Source: Anaerolineales bacterium UBA3001
GTDB taxonomy: Bacteria > Chloroflexota > Anaerolineae > Anaerolineales > UBA11657
Length of the DNA stretch: 10,346 nucleotides
Assembly: GCA_002346435.1 (NCBI GenBank)
Contig: DDZT01000029.1
Location: forward strand, 734 to 11,079
Direction: 5' to 3'
Of the stretch, positions 1-6,718 are shown piece after piece. Every line of letters starts with the position of its first letter. Positions within the stretch are counted from its first letter, which is position 1. Under the pieces are notes generated by a model. The model made no database searches. It saw only the letters and a program-made list of their open reading frames with translations, and was not told the origin of the DNA. The translations under genes were made by a program, and so were the position numbers.

Positions 1-755
1 GGTGAGGGATATTGTTCTGCGGCTACCAGACCAGCAACATGTGCTATGTCTGCCATAAGAAATGCTCCCACACTATCTGCTATTTGGCGGAAACTTGTCC
101 AGTCCACAGACCAAGGGTATGATGAGTAGCCGGCAATAATCAGTTTTGGCTTATGTTTTTGTGCCAATGCTGCTAATTTATCATAGTCGAGTTTTTCAGT
201 GTTAGGGTCGACGGAGTAAGAAATGCTATTGTAGTATTTACCAGAACGATTAACGGGTGATCCATGACTCAGATGGCCCCCATCTGTTAGTTTCATCCCC
301 ATTACGGTGTCTCCTGGTTCTAACAACCCATGGAACACAGCATTATTGGCTGGACCTCCTGATAGTGCCTGTAAATTGAGATAGATGTCGTCTGCACCAA
401 CATTTTCAGTGGCGAACAGTTCTGCGCCCCGGCGGCGTGCTAGTGTTTCGACGCTGTCACAATACTCAACACCCTTGTAGTAGCGTGGGTTAGAGTAACG
501 ACGATAGTGACCAAGACGAGCTGCGTAATTGACAATTTCTGTTTCGGTCATTAAACGTGAAGTCTCATCAGGGTATCCTTCGGCGTATATGTTATTGAAT
601 GCCGAATTGAGTGTTTCACGCACTGACATGGGAGCTGTGCTTTCAGAGGCAATTAGTATGATTTTATGAAATTGGCGTGCTGCTTCTAGTTTATTGATAT
701 TATGGATAATGGAATCCAAATCTTCAAGTTTATCTCGGAATAAAAAGTCTGACAT
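1..755 (-). CDS. glyA: Serine (glycine) hydroxymethyltransferase, N-terminal 251 residues, cut by window start
   Basis: PLP enzyme interconverting serine and glycine and loading one-carbon units on tetrahydrofolate in the cytosol. The translation begins MSDFLFRDKL and reads without a stop to base 3. It shows IASES (about residues 38-42), NIYAEGYPDE, and near the cut the motif DIAHVAGLVAA, with Asp236 and His239 matching the PLP-contacting Asp and His of the family. The PLP lysine lies beyond the window. The ATG at 755 is preceded by GGAG (complement of 763-766) at 7-base spacing; another ATG at 768 is out of frame. The DIAHVAG motif lies about 36 residues later than in E. coli GlyA, and the usual ASEN signature reads ASES, so this is a longer divergent subfamily that I associate with Chloroflexota. 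It diverges from the gene at 1086. The family call is firm; the folate role is inferred. Confidence 0.93.
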   Translation of the reverse strand, partial: MSDFLFRDKLEDLDSIIHNINKLEAARQFHKIILIASESTAPMSVRETLNSAFNNIYAEGYPDETSRLMTETEIVNYAARLGHYRRYSNPRYYKGVEYCDSVETLARRRGAELFATENVGADDIYLNLQALSGGPANNAVFHGLLEPGDTVMGMKLTDGGHLSHGSPVNRSGKYYNSISYSVDPNTEKLDYDKLAALAQKHKPKLIIAGYSSYPWSVDWTSFRQIADSVGAFLMADIAHVAGLVAAEQYPS

Positions 756-800
756 TGTTTCGCTCCATGGCACAACAATATTGCTAGAAAATTATTGATT

Positions 801-806
801 ATTATA
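801..806 (-). promoter_or_regulatory. Putative -10 element of glyA
   Basis: The complement reads TATAAT about 45 bases before the glyA start codon. No good -35 is found at 16-18 bases; a TTGTTA sits 14 bases upstream (821-826). The hexamer is perfect, but AT-rich DNA gives chance matches. Confidence 0.35.
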
Positions 807-942
807 CTAATATTGTACCCTAACAAAGATACGTTGTAATTTACTAACATTAATAGCTGATTAGATTTATTGATTCACGGTAGCTTGTCATATGGTGTTG
901 ACTAGGAAAAGTTATATTATGTGACCGTTAACAAATGTTTTA

Positions 943-955
943 CTTGTCAGACAAG
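943..955. repeat. 13-base palindrome CTTGTC-A-GACAAG, candidate operator
   Basis: Two perfect 6-base arms surround one central base, and the site covers the predicted -35 hexamer. A dimeric repressor bound here would block the polymerase. This is inference from position and symmetry; no regulator gene lies in the window. Confidence 0.3.
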
Positions 956-971
956 GCAAAATAGGTACAAT
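944..971 (+). promoter_or_regulatory. Putative sigma-70-type promoter of the fusion gene at 1086
   Basis: TTGTCA (944-949) and TACAAT (966-971) each match the consensus at five of six bases and are separated by 16 bases. Transcription would start near 978, giving a leader of about 108 bases before the GTG start. The -35 is embedded in a palindrome (943-955). Confidence 0.45.
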
Positions 972-1073
972 CAACGTAATTTAATCTATTATTAAAAAGA
1001 GTAGATAAACCATTGGATGTATTGTAAAACCAAATGCAAGTTTGTTTTGCAATTGCTATATATTTATTTTATC

Positions 1074-1079
1074 AAGGAG
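1074..1079 (+). promoter_or_regulatory. Shine-Dalgarno AAGGAG that fixes the GTG start at 1086
   Basis: The site is a strong match to the 16S rRNA tail, 6 bases before GTG. The nearest in-frame ATG is internal and would remove the first helix of the split-barrel domain. Confidence 0.7.
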
Positions 1080-1085
1080 TCTTAG

Positions 1086-2594
1086 GTGAACAACCAATTA
1101 GATGAGAAGATCATGAATATGTTGGATGATGCAGAGTTTATGACAATAGGAACTTCTGTGGGAGGCAATTCTTCTGCTAGCAACGTATATTTTGCGAATG
1201 ACGGTTTTGACATCTATTTTTTTACTTTTAATCCAACTAGAAAGGCAGAACAGATTAGAGTTAATCCTCGTGTGCAGTGTGTAGTTAGACCGGATGGTAC
1301 TGAAGGAATTAGAGAACTGCAAATAGAAGGCATAGCTACTCAAGTTAAGGATCCGCAGGAGGTCGAAAAGGCGTACCATATGGTGCTTGGAGTAACAAGC
1401 GCCTTTAAAGAGTATATGGAAGATGAATTTCTCAAGAAGAATAATGTGGTTGGCTACTATAAGATAAAACCCACGGTAATTAAATATGTTGACTTTTTTG
1501 CAAAAAACAGATTTGAATGGAAAGAACTGCCCGAAAATCATGAATCTTTATTTTCTGTGATATTCAAAGGTGTTCTTCGTAAGATAGGACTTTACATGAG
1601 AGCTGTGCGGGCTCCTTTCTTTACAGCAACCATTGCTCCAGTTGCTCTTGGGGGTGCTGTGGCCTTTTTTAACCTAGGTAATTTCAACTGGAGCTTGTTT
1701 TGGTTGACTCTTCTCGGTGCGATTTTGGCTCATGCTGGTACTAATGTGGCTAATGATTATGCAGACCACCTTTCTCGAAATGATGAGGTCAATAAGCTTG
1801 CGAGCCCATTTAACGGTGGTTCACGGATGATACAAGCTGGATTGATGTCACCAGCGAAAGTTTTTGTTATTGCGGTAGTAATGTTCATTGTATCTATTGT
1901 TGTTGGATTATATATAAACGGAATATTGCATGGTAGTATATTCGCGTTAAGTCCTTTGTTTTGGTGTGGCGTAGTCGGTGTTATTCTAGGAGTTTTCTAT
2001 ACTGTAGCGCCAGTACAATTTAGTTATCGAGGTTTTGGTGATTTGGGCGTAATGTTGGGTTTTGGACCAGTTATGGCACTTGGAAGCCATTATGTTCAGA
2101 AACAGGCCTTGTTACCTATGGCACCATGGGACTATTTGTCGGTGTTAACAGCTTCTGTGCCGGTTGCTATTTTGATTGGTCTGGTGCTTTTTATTAACGG
2201 ATTTCAAGATTATAAAGCTGATCGAGAAGTAGGTAAAAGGACCTGGATAGTACGTACAGCTGAAGGGTCAGATGTTGCTAATTACGACAAACCATTTGGT
2301 ATATATAAGTTTGCACTTTATTTTACCTTCGCATATATTCTGGCCTTAGGTGTATTAGGCATTGTAAGTTCTGATGTCTCTACCCCATGGGTTCTGATTG
2401 CTCTATTACCTGCTTTGTTAGCTTGGAAGGCCATAAATATGGGGAATGATTGGCTGGACAGATGGAACGGAGTTGATGCCGATAGAGATAAGCTGCCTTA
2501 TGAATTGTTGTTAGTAAATGTTTTTACTATTGGCACCCATTTTTCTGTTGCCTTACTTCTAAGTCTGGGTTATTGGCTTGCTTCTGTACTTTAG
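1086..2594 (+). CDS. Fusion protein: FMN-binding split-barrel (pyridoxamine-phosphate-oxidase-like) domain plus UbiA/MenA-family prenyltransferase
   Basis: Residues 1-145 look like a pyridoxamine 5'-phosphate oxidase-like split barrel, the fold used by many small FMN or F420 reductases. From about 165 to 502 the protein is a polytopic membrane prenyltransferase that would attach a polyprenyl chain to an aromatic ring, probably a quinone precursor. The two Asp-rich motifs that bind Mg-prenyl diphosphate are present: N220-VAND-YAD (D224, D227) and NGFQD-YKAD (D375, D379), followed by G-K-R-T at 383-386. The 'NGGSRMIQAG' block resembles MenA more than UbiA. The start is GTG, supported by AAGGAG at 1074-1079 with 6-base spacing. 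The aminotransferase gene follows after 66 bases. Substrate is unknown; menaquinone synthesis is the best guess. Fusion of these two domains is unusual, and the role of the soluble half is not evident. Confidence 0.88.
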   Translation: MNNQLDEKIMNMLDDAEFMTIGTSVGGNSSASNVYFANDGFDIYFFTFNPTRKAEQIRVNPRVQCVVRPDGTEGIRELQIEGIATQVKDPQEVEKAYHMVLGVTSAFKEYMEDEFLKKNNVVGYYKIKPTVIKYVDFFAKNRFEWKELPENHESLFSVIFKGVLRKIGLYMRAVRAPFFTATIAPVALGGAVAFFNLGNFNWSLFWLTLLGAILAHAGTNVANDYADHLSRNDEVNKLASPFNGGSRMIQAGLMSPAKVFVIAVVMFIVSIVVGLYINGILHGSIFALSPLFWCGVVGVILGVFYTVAPVQFSYRGFGDLGVMLGFGPVMALGSHYVQKQALLPMAPWDYLSVLTASVPVAILIGLVLFINGFQDYKADREVGKRTWIVRTAEGSDVANYDKPFGIYKFALYFTFAYILALGVLGIVSSDVSTPWVLIALLPALLAWKAINMGNDWLDRWNGVDADRDKLPYELLLVNVFTIGTHFSVALLLSLGYWLASVL

Positions 2595-2660
2595 GTAATC
2601 AGTCGTATCGAAAATGGTATTGTGTTGCAATGAGGTACATTTTTTGCAGCGGAGATATAT

Positions 2661-3827
2661 ATGCGGGTATCTAAGCGTACGAGAGATTATCAAGAGTCCG
2701 TAATAAGGGAAATGACACGGTTGGCTATAGAGCACGAAGCAATTAATCTAAGCCAGGGCTTTCCGGATTTCGATCCTCCCGAAGATATTATTCAAGCAGC
2801 TTATAATGCAATGGTCAGTGGTCATAACCAATATTCTCCCACTTGGGGGAACCTTGAACTGCGTGTTAAGTTAGCTGAACAATACAGTAATAAACTAGGG
2901 TGGAGTGTGGATGCTGAAAAACACGTTACTGTTACTTGTGGAGTGACAGAAGCTATAAATGTTGCTATGTTTGGTCTTCTAGATCCGGGAGATGAAATTA
3001 TTATTATCGAACCAGCTCATGAGAATTTTATACCATCGGCATTGCTTTCTGGTGCACGTCCTGTAGCTGTGCCATTGTCAGAAGAGAACTTTAGATTGGA
3101 TGTGGATTTGTTAAAAAAAGCCTTATCCAATAATACAAGGGCTCTCATGCTCAACACTCCTCATAATCCCAGTGGAAGAGTGTTTGATGTAGATGAGATA
3201 CGATCTATTACTGATTTTGTAGTAAAAAATAATCTAATTTTGATTACTGATGAGATATATGACAGAATATTATATGATGGTCGAACGCATATATGTCCTG
3301 GAAGCATAGAGTCCTTACGAGACCGGACTGTGACTTTAGGTGGAATGAGCAAGACCTTTGCTATCACAGGATGGAGACTAGGATATATTATTGCATCTTC
3401 CAATCTCATGAATGCTATGAGACCAGTCCATGATTATTTGACTGTTTGTGCTCCAACCCCATTGCAAATGGCAGCTGTGACGGCATTAAATTTACCTGAG
3501 GAGTATTATGATGATATGTTGATTGATTATCATAATCGAAGATATAAAATTATGAGCATATTGAATTCCCTCGGATTTAGAGCACAAACTCCAGAGGGAG
3601 CCTATTATGTATTGGCTGACTATAGTAATGTTCCCTCAATACATTGTGACAAAGATTCTAGGTCTTTTGCTGTATGGATGACTGAAGAATTACGAGTGGC
3701 TGTAGTACCAGGTGAGGTGTTTTATACAATTCCTGGTTATGGTGAAAAAACTATACGTTTTGCTTTTCCAAAACGGTTGTCAACTTTACAAGAAGCTGCC
3801 AATCGTATGGAGAGTTATTTTCTTTAA
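2661..3827 (+). CDS. Class I/II pyridoxal-phosphate aminotransferase
   Basis: This 388-residue, full-length fold-type I aminotransferase transfers an amino group between an amino acid and a 2-oxo acid in the cytosol. Visible signatures are the SQGFPDFDPP substrate loop (31-40), NTPHNPSG with Asn169, TDEIY with Asp197 and Tyr200 contacting PLP, the Schiff-base lysine K231 in SKTFAITGWRLG, and Arg366 in TIRFAFP, which binds the substrate carboxylate. The N-terminal part resembles the aspartate/kynurenine/methionine aminotransferase group, but the sequence alone does not fix the amino acid used. GGAG at 2651-2654 lies 6 bases before the ATG. It sits 66 bases after the prenyltransferase fusion and 71 bases before hisS, all rightward, so co-transcription is possible. 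Confidence 0.92.
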   Translation: MRVSKRTRDYQESVIREMTRLAIEHEAINLSQGFPDFDPPEDIIQAAYNAMVSGHNQYSPTWGNLELRVKLAEQYSNKLGWSVDAEKHVTVTCGVTEAINVAMFGLLDPGDEIIIIEPAHENFIPSALLSGARPVAVPLSEENFRLDVDLLKKALSNNTRALMLNTPHNPSGRVFDVDEIRSITDFVVKNNLILITDEIYDRILYDGRTHICPGSIESLRDRTVTLGGMSKTFAITGWRLGYIIASSNLMNAMRPVHDYLTVCAPTPLQMAAVTALNLPEEYYDDMLIDYHNRRYKIMSILNSLGFRAQTPEGAYYVLADYSNVPSIHCDKDSRSFAVWMTEELRVAVVPGEVFYTIPGYGEKTIRFAFPKRLSTLQEAANRMESYFL

Positions 3828-3898
3828 TCTAGATAGAAATAGTTTTTTCTTGATTATCATGGTTTTATTATGAATCTAGATGATAATATAGTGCAATC
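3828..3898. repeat. Short spacer with two AATCTAGAT copies
   Basis: AATCTAGAT occurs at 3826-3834, overlapping the aminotransferase stop, and again at 3873-3881. Its core ATCTAGAT is self-complementary, so the copies could pair across about 39 bases. The region also has a run of six T. There is no clear ribosome binding site for hisS; GATAAT at 3882-3887 could be a -10 giving a nearly leaderless transcript. Evidence is weak. Confidence 0.25.
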
Positions 3899-5173
3899 AT
3901 GTCTGAAATAATACGATCTGTAAAAGGTACGCGCGATTTTTATCCAGACCAGATGGTTTTTAGAAACTGGCTGTATAACCATATTAGGATTGTTGCGGAA
4001 CGTTATGGATATCAAGAATGGGAAGCACCAATACTAGAGACCCTTGAATTATATGCTGCCAAAAGTGGAGATGAGCTTGTAAAAGAACAAGCTTTCGTCT
4101 TTGAAGACCGGGGTGGTTCCCTTGTAGCCCTGCGTCCAGAGTTAACTCCGTCGCTTGCTCGTATGGTTGCGCAACATAGGCAACGCTTAAATGTGCCATT
4201 ACGATGGTGGTCGTTTGGCCCATTTTGGCGTTATGAGAGACCGCAAAAGGGGCGTGCACGCGAATTCTTCCAATGGAATGTAGATTTATTGGGGAGCACT
4301 TCTTTAAATGCTGATGCTGAGGTTGCTTCAGTAGCAGCAGCATTATTGTCTTCTGTAGGATTATCATCTGATGAGGTAGTCATAAGAGTCAATAGTCTGC
4401 AATTGATGGAGCGGCGTATTGCCGAGATTGGTATAACAAAGGATTTCCAACCTGCAGTTTTTCGTCTCATTGACCGTTCTGACAAAATGGCCGAGTCTAA
4501 GTGGCTTGAATACGGACAAAGACTTGGTTTAAATAATGGTCAATTAACCGCGTTGATTGAAATGTTATATGATACCGATCAGTGGGGTGATTCTGAGCAA
4601 TTATGTGAATTCTTTCAAATTACCGAATATATGGGTACTAGAGAATGGTTTGAGTTCGACCCTAGAATAGTACGTGGATTGGACTATTATACAGGTGTGG
4701 TTTATGAAGCAAGGGATAAATTTGCTAGACATCGTGCCATTTTAGGTGGCGGGCGTTATGATAATTTGGTATCTGAAGTTGGTGGCGAACCTATATCTGG
4801 AACTGGATTTGCAATGGGAGATGTTGTGATTCAATTAATTGCACAAGAATTCGAGGTAGTACCCGATATCAATCCTTGTCGTACCCAGATTCTGGTAACA
4901 CTCTTTGGGGATGAATCAATTGTACAGTCGAATAATGTCGCTAATGAGTTGCGTCAAAACGATTTGCGAGTAGAGGTATATCCTGATGTAGTAAAACTAA
5001 AAAGCCAGTTGCGTTACGCTGATCGTCAAGGAATACCAATTGTAATTGTGTTGGGACCAGATGAGATCGAGGCTGGGGAAGTCTCAATCAAGCAATTGGT
5101 AACAGGTGAGCAAAGTAATATTCCTTTGGCTAGGGTGGTACAAACTGTGCGTAAAATCCTTGAAAGCGAATAG
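3899..5173 (+). CDS. hisS: Histidyl-tRNA synthetase
   Basis: Class II synthetase that charges tRNA-His; 424 residues is the usual length. The chain opens with VKGTRDFYP (8-16), then LRPELTPSLARM (78-89). Motif 2 is FWRYERPQKGRAREF (109-123). The histidine-specific signature RGLDYYTGVVYEA spans 259-271, and motif 3 contains GGGRYDNL (283-290) and GTGFAMG (301-307). Residues from about 328 form the anticodon-binding domain. LRPELTP in place of the common bacterial LRPEGT is a subfamily feature. The ATG at 3899 has no clear Shine-Dalgarno; the nearby ATG at 3870 and GTG at 3891 are out of frame. The tRNA-His gene begins 85 bases downstream, so enzyme and substrate are encoded together. Confidence 0.97.
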   Translation: MSEIIRSVKGTRDFYPDQMVFRNWLYNHIRIVAERYGYQEWEAPILETLELYAAKSGDELVKEQAFVFEDRGGSLVALRPELTPSLARMVAQHRQRLNVPLRWWSFGPFWRYERPQKGRAREFFQWNVDLLGSTSLNADAEVASVAAALLSSVGLSSDEVVIRVNSLQLMERRIAEIGITKDFQPAVFRLIDRSDKMAESKWLEYGQRLGLNNGQLTALIEMLYDTDQWGDSEQLCEFFQITEYMGTREWFEFDPRIVRGLDYYTGVVYEARDKFARHRAILGGGRYDNLVSEVGGEPISGTGFAMGDVVIQLIAQEFEVVPDINPCRTQILVTLFGDESIVQSNNVANELRQNDLRVEVYPDVVKLKSQLRYADRQGIPIVIVLGPDEIEAGEVSIKQLVTGEQSNIPLARVVQTVRKILESE

Positions 5174-5258
5174 TCTCCATGATAGAATGAACATCAGCAT
5201 TAAGAGCCTTGAGAAGTTACAGGAAAAATCAGAGTTGTAAATTCTGAAAAGACTGCTT

Positions 5259-5331
5259 GGTGCCTGTAGCTCAATGGCAGAGCGCCGCACTGTGGCTGCG
5301 GTGGTTGTGGGTTCGAGTCCCATCAGGCACC
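5259..5331 (+). tRNA. tRNA-His (anticodon GTG)
   Basis: The sequence folds as a complete cloverleaf. The acceptor is GTGCCTG/CAGGCAC, the anticodon stem CCGCA/TGCGG with loop CTGTGGC (anticodon 5292-5294), and the T arm GTGGG-TTCGAGT-CCCAT. An extra encoded G at 5259 can pair with C73 at 5331, the identity element specific to tRNA-His. No CCA end is encoded. It lies between hisS and tRNA-Arg on the same strand. Confidence 0.96.
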
Positions 5332-5357
5332 CTGTTTGTAATTATGTTATTCTTTGA

Positions 5358-5430
5358 GCCCCCGTAGCTCAATGGACAGAGCACCTGACTTCGGATCAGG
5401 TTGTTGGGAGTTCGAATCTCTCCGGGGGTG
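5358..5430 (+). tRNA. tRNA-Arg (anticodon TCG)
   Basis: The cloverleaf has acceptor GCCCCCG/CGGGGGT (first pair G-T), D arm GCTC/GAGC, anticodon stem CCTGA/TCAGG with loop CTTCGGA (anticodon 5391-5393), and T arm GGGAG-TTCGAAT-CTCTC. The discriminator is G73 and no CCA is encoded. It reads CGA codons and starts 26 bases after tRNA-His, so both are probably cut from one transcript. Confidence 0.95.
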
Positions 5431-5445
5431 CTCATTTTGTTGTTA

Positions 5446-5571
5446 TTACCAATGTCTTGATTTATACAATAATTTTCATCTGGTTGGCAATAGTAATGTT
5501 ACCAGTGCTATTTTAACGTCATCTCCAATGATTAAAGGTGTAAAGCCAGATTGATATCGGTACATGTGAAC
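5446..5571 (-). pseudogene. Decayed C-terminal fragment of a second bioY gene
   Basis: The complement translates to a stretch matching the last ~30 residues of the intact bioY at 6032-6637. GDDVKIALVTLLLP here corresponds to GDGAKIALATVMLP there, preceded by QSGFTPLI against QMGVIPFL. The Trp codon of the intact SGWKLL is a TGA stop here (complement of 5476-5478), and the frame beyond it continues KLLYKSRHW before a TAA at 5446-5448. At the DNA level, 'catctccaat' and 'agtgctatttt' are shared exactly. No start and no N-terminal two thirds are present. The best reading is an old duplication of bioY that lost most of its length. Conservation of the Asp and Lys of the GD..K motif shows the decay is incomplete. 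The fragment lies between tRNA-Arg and the ACT-domain gene. Confidence 0.75.
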
Positions 5572-5593
5572 GATAAGTACTGGGGAGTAAAAT

Positions 5594-5974
5594 ATGAAAT
5601 CAAAACTATGTGTACTCGAAGATTTTTTCACTATACATAGGTTGTCACCAGATAATGAACTCCCGACATGGTTATTTGATGGTTCATTTTGTCATATTAC
5701 TAAGACCGTGGATGAAATTTCAGTTATCTGCAGTTCTGCTATACAGTTGGATTCACTAAGTGCAGACACTGGATGGTCTTGTATCAAAGTAATAGGGCCT
5801 TTGGATTTAACTTTGACTGGATTGTTAGCTGATATTTTAGACATATTGGCTAAAGTTAAGATCAGTATAATTGCTGTATCAACATTTGATACAGATTACA
5901 TATTTGTAAAGTCTACAAAAACTAAGGCTGCAATAGATGCTTTACGACAGGCTGACTATATCTTCAAGCAATAA
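5594..5974 (+). CDS. ACT-domain protein of unknown function (tandem small ACT/CASTOR-like)
   Basis: This 126-residue cytosolic protein matches the pattern of a widespread bacterial family. The first half has LPTWLFDGSFCHITKTVDEISVIC (24-46). The second half is an ACT-type repeat with GWSCIKVIGPLDLTLTG (60-76) and SIIAVSTFDTDYIFV (91-105). ACT domains usually bind amino acids as regulators; here no catalytic domain is attached, so a ligand-sensing role is plausible but unproven. GGAG at 5584-5587 lies 6 bases before the ATG. It reads rightward and converges on bioY, with 57 bases between the two stops. It sits between the bioY remnant and intact bioY, as if inserted into or trapped by a bioY duplication. 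Confidence 0.82.
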   Translation: MKSKLCVLEDFFTIHRLSPDNELPTWLFDGSFCHITKTVDEISVICSSAIQLDSLSADTGWSCIKVIGPLDLTLTGLLADILDILAKVKISIIAVSTFDTDYIFVKSTKTKAAIDALRQADYIFKQ

Positions 5975-6031
5975 TAAGATGGTTAAGAGAGTAAGACATT
6001 AACTGTCTCAAATCGGGCATCTCAGTTTCAA

Positions 6032-6637
6032 CTAATTTTTGTATTTGTCCAGCAATTTCCATCCAGACGGTAGCATTACTGTTGCAAGTGCTATTTTTGC
6101 GCCATCTCCAATCAGAAAGGGTATAACTCCCATCTGGAGTACATTTTCCCATCCTACAAATTGCGATAACCAAGCAGTTCCAGCCAAATAAATAATAATG
6201 TTTCCGATAATCATCGATATAGCAGTAGACCAGGCTTGGCGATCCCATCTCCTTTTACTTAGAAAACCCACAATATAAGCTGCTGGTAAGAACCCGACAA
6301 GATATCCACCGGTAGGACCAACAATAGTAGCTATACCAAATGTTCCGTCAGCGAATACAGGTCTTCCAACCATTCCTAGGATTAAGTATGTTAGTACAGT
6401 TAATCCGCCGCGATTGTTACCATATAACGCTGCTAAGAATAGTACTGCGAAAGTTTGACCAGTAATTGGCACAGGTGAAAATGGTAATGGCAAATACCAT
6501 TGAGCAGCAAGAGCAATTAATATGCTTCCAGCAATCACCAGAACTATTTCTCGCAGTATACGAGGAATCAATTCCATGTCGGTTGTACTACCTAAAGAGT
6601 CGATCATTACACTGTTATTGTGATTTGTGATTTGCAT
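6032..6637 (-). CDS. bioY: Biotin transporter substrate-binding membrane protein BioY
   Basis: BioY is the substrate-capturing S component of an energy-coupling-factor biotin importer. From the ATG at 6637 it is 201 residues, near the family length, with about six hydrophobic helices. Family motifs are LPFSPVPITGQTF (50-62), GRPVFADG (91-98), GPTGGYLVGF (107-116) and, near the end, GD..K (178-181), part of the proposed biotin site. The start is chosen because AAAGG (complement of 6648-6652) lies 10 bases upstream; an ATG at 6655 and a TTG at 6673 would add 6 or 12 residues. No EcfA or EcfT gene is in the window, so it must use partners encoded elsewhere or act alone, as some BioY proteins can. 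It follows fabI on the same strand after 81 bases. Biotin serves acetyl-CoA carboxylase, which feeds the same fatty-acid pathway. Confidence 0.92.
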   Translation of the reverse strand: MQITNHNNSVMIDSLGSTTDMELIPRILREIVLVIAGSILIALAAQWYLPLPFSPVPITGQTFAVLFLAALYGNNRGGLTVLTYLILGMVGRPVFADGTFGIATIVGPTGGYLVGFLPAAYIVGFLSKRRWDRQAWSTAISMIIGNIIIYLAGTAWLSQFVGWENVLQMGVIPFLIGDGAKIALATVMLPSGWKLLDKYKN

Positions 6638-6665
6638 AGTTAAATTACCTTTCATTCTTGTAACA

Positions 6666-6671
6666 ATTATC
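6666..6671 (-). promoter_or_regulatory. Putative -10 element of bioY
   Basis: The complement reads GATAAT, matching TATAAT of the fabI copy of the repeat at the aligned position. The upstream TTGTTA is only 12 bases away, too close for a normal -35. Confidence 0.3.
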
Positions 6672-6684
6672 AATTACTGTAATT
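6672..6684. repeat. 13-base palindrome AATTAC-T-GTAATT next to the bioY -10
   Basis: Perfect 6-base arms around one base lie directly upstream of the GATAAT hexamer. A repressor site is possible. It does not match the biotin-repressor BirA box (TTGTTAAC...GTTAACAA) except for one weak half-site, TTGTTAAT. Confidence 0.25.
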
Positions 6685-6718
6685 AACAAAAGATTTAGTC
6701 TACGGTTACGTTATGTCT

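Larger units (their letters stand above)
756..1085. promoter_or_regulatory. Divergent intergenic region between glyA and the prenyltransferase fusion gene
   Basis: This stretch of about 330 bases has no convincing reading frame and is more AT-rich than the flanking genes. It holds a -10-like TATAAT for the leftward glyA gene, a rightward -35/-10 pair at 944-971, a 13-base palindrome over that -35, and the ribosome binding site of the rightward gene. I see no riboswitch fold and no tRNA-like or protein remnant in it. Confidence 0.6.
6658..6714 (-). repeat. Upstream element of bioY, copy A of a two-copy repeat
   Basis: The complement of this stretch aligns without gaps to the complement of 7528-7584 upstream of fabI, with about 41 of 57 positions identical by eye. 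Shared blocks include CGTAACC, TTGTTAAT and the -10-like hexamer. The element ends shortly before the bioY ribosome binding site, so it is probably a promoter/operator or a duplicated spacer. Confidence 0.5.

Noticed and set aside
1098..1541. 147-residue leftward frame opposite the fusion gene
   Set aside because: It lies wholly antisense to the split-barrel domain, shows no family pattern, and has no ribosome site that I can see.
3984..4485. Two leftward frames (127 and 84 residues) opposite hisS
   Set aside because: They are antisense shadows of the conserved synthetase motifs, with low-complexity, unrecognisable translations.
5084..5323. 79-residue leftward frame across the hisS end and tRNA-His
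   Set aside because: It is antisense to a tRNA and a synthetase C-terminus. The opening MGLEPTTTAATVRRSAIELQ is the typical false translation of a tRNA complement.
5354..5554. 66-residue rightward frame beginning MSPRSSMDRAPDFG
   Set aside because: It is the translation of tRNA-Arg plus downstream DNA, a well-known false gene; the rest overlaps the bioY remnant on the other strand.
5975..6031. Shared intrinsic terminator between the convergent ACT and bioY genes
   Set aside because: The only hairpin (AGACA/TGTCT) has five pairs and no following T run on either strand at the right place.
6672..6688. BirA (biotin repressor) box upstream of bioY
   Set aside because: Only one imperfect half-site (TTGTTAAT) is present, and the inverted partner at the right spacing is missing.
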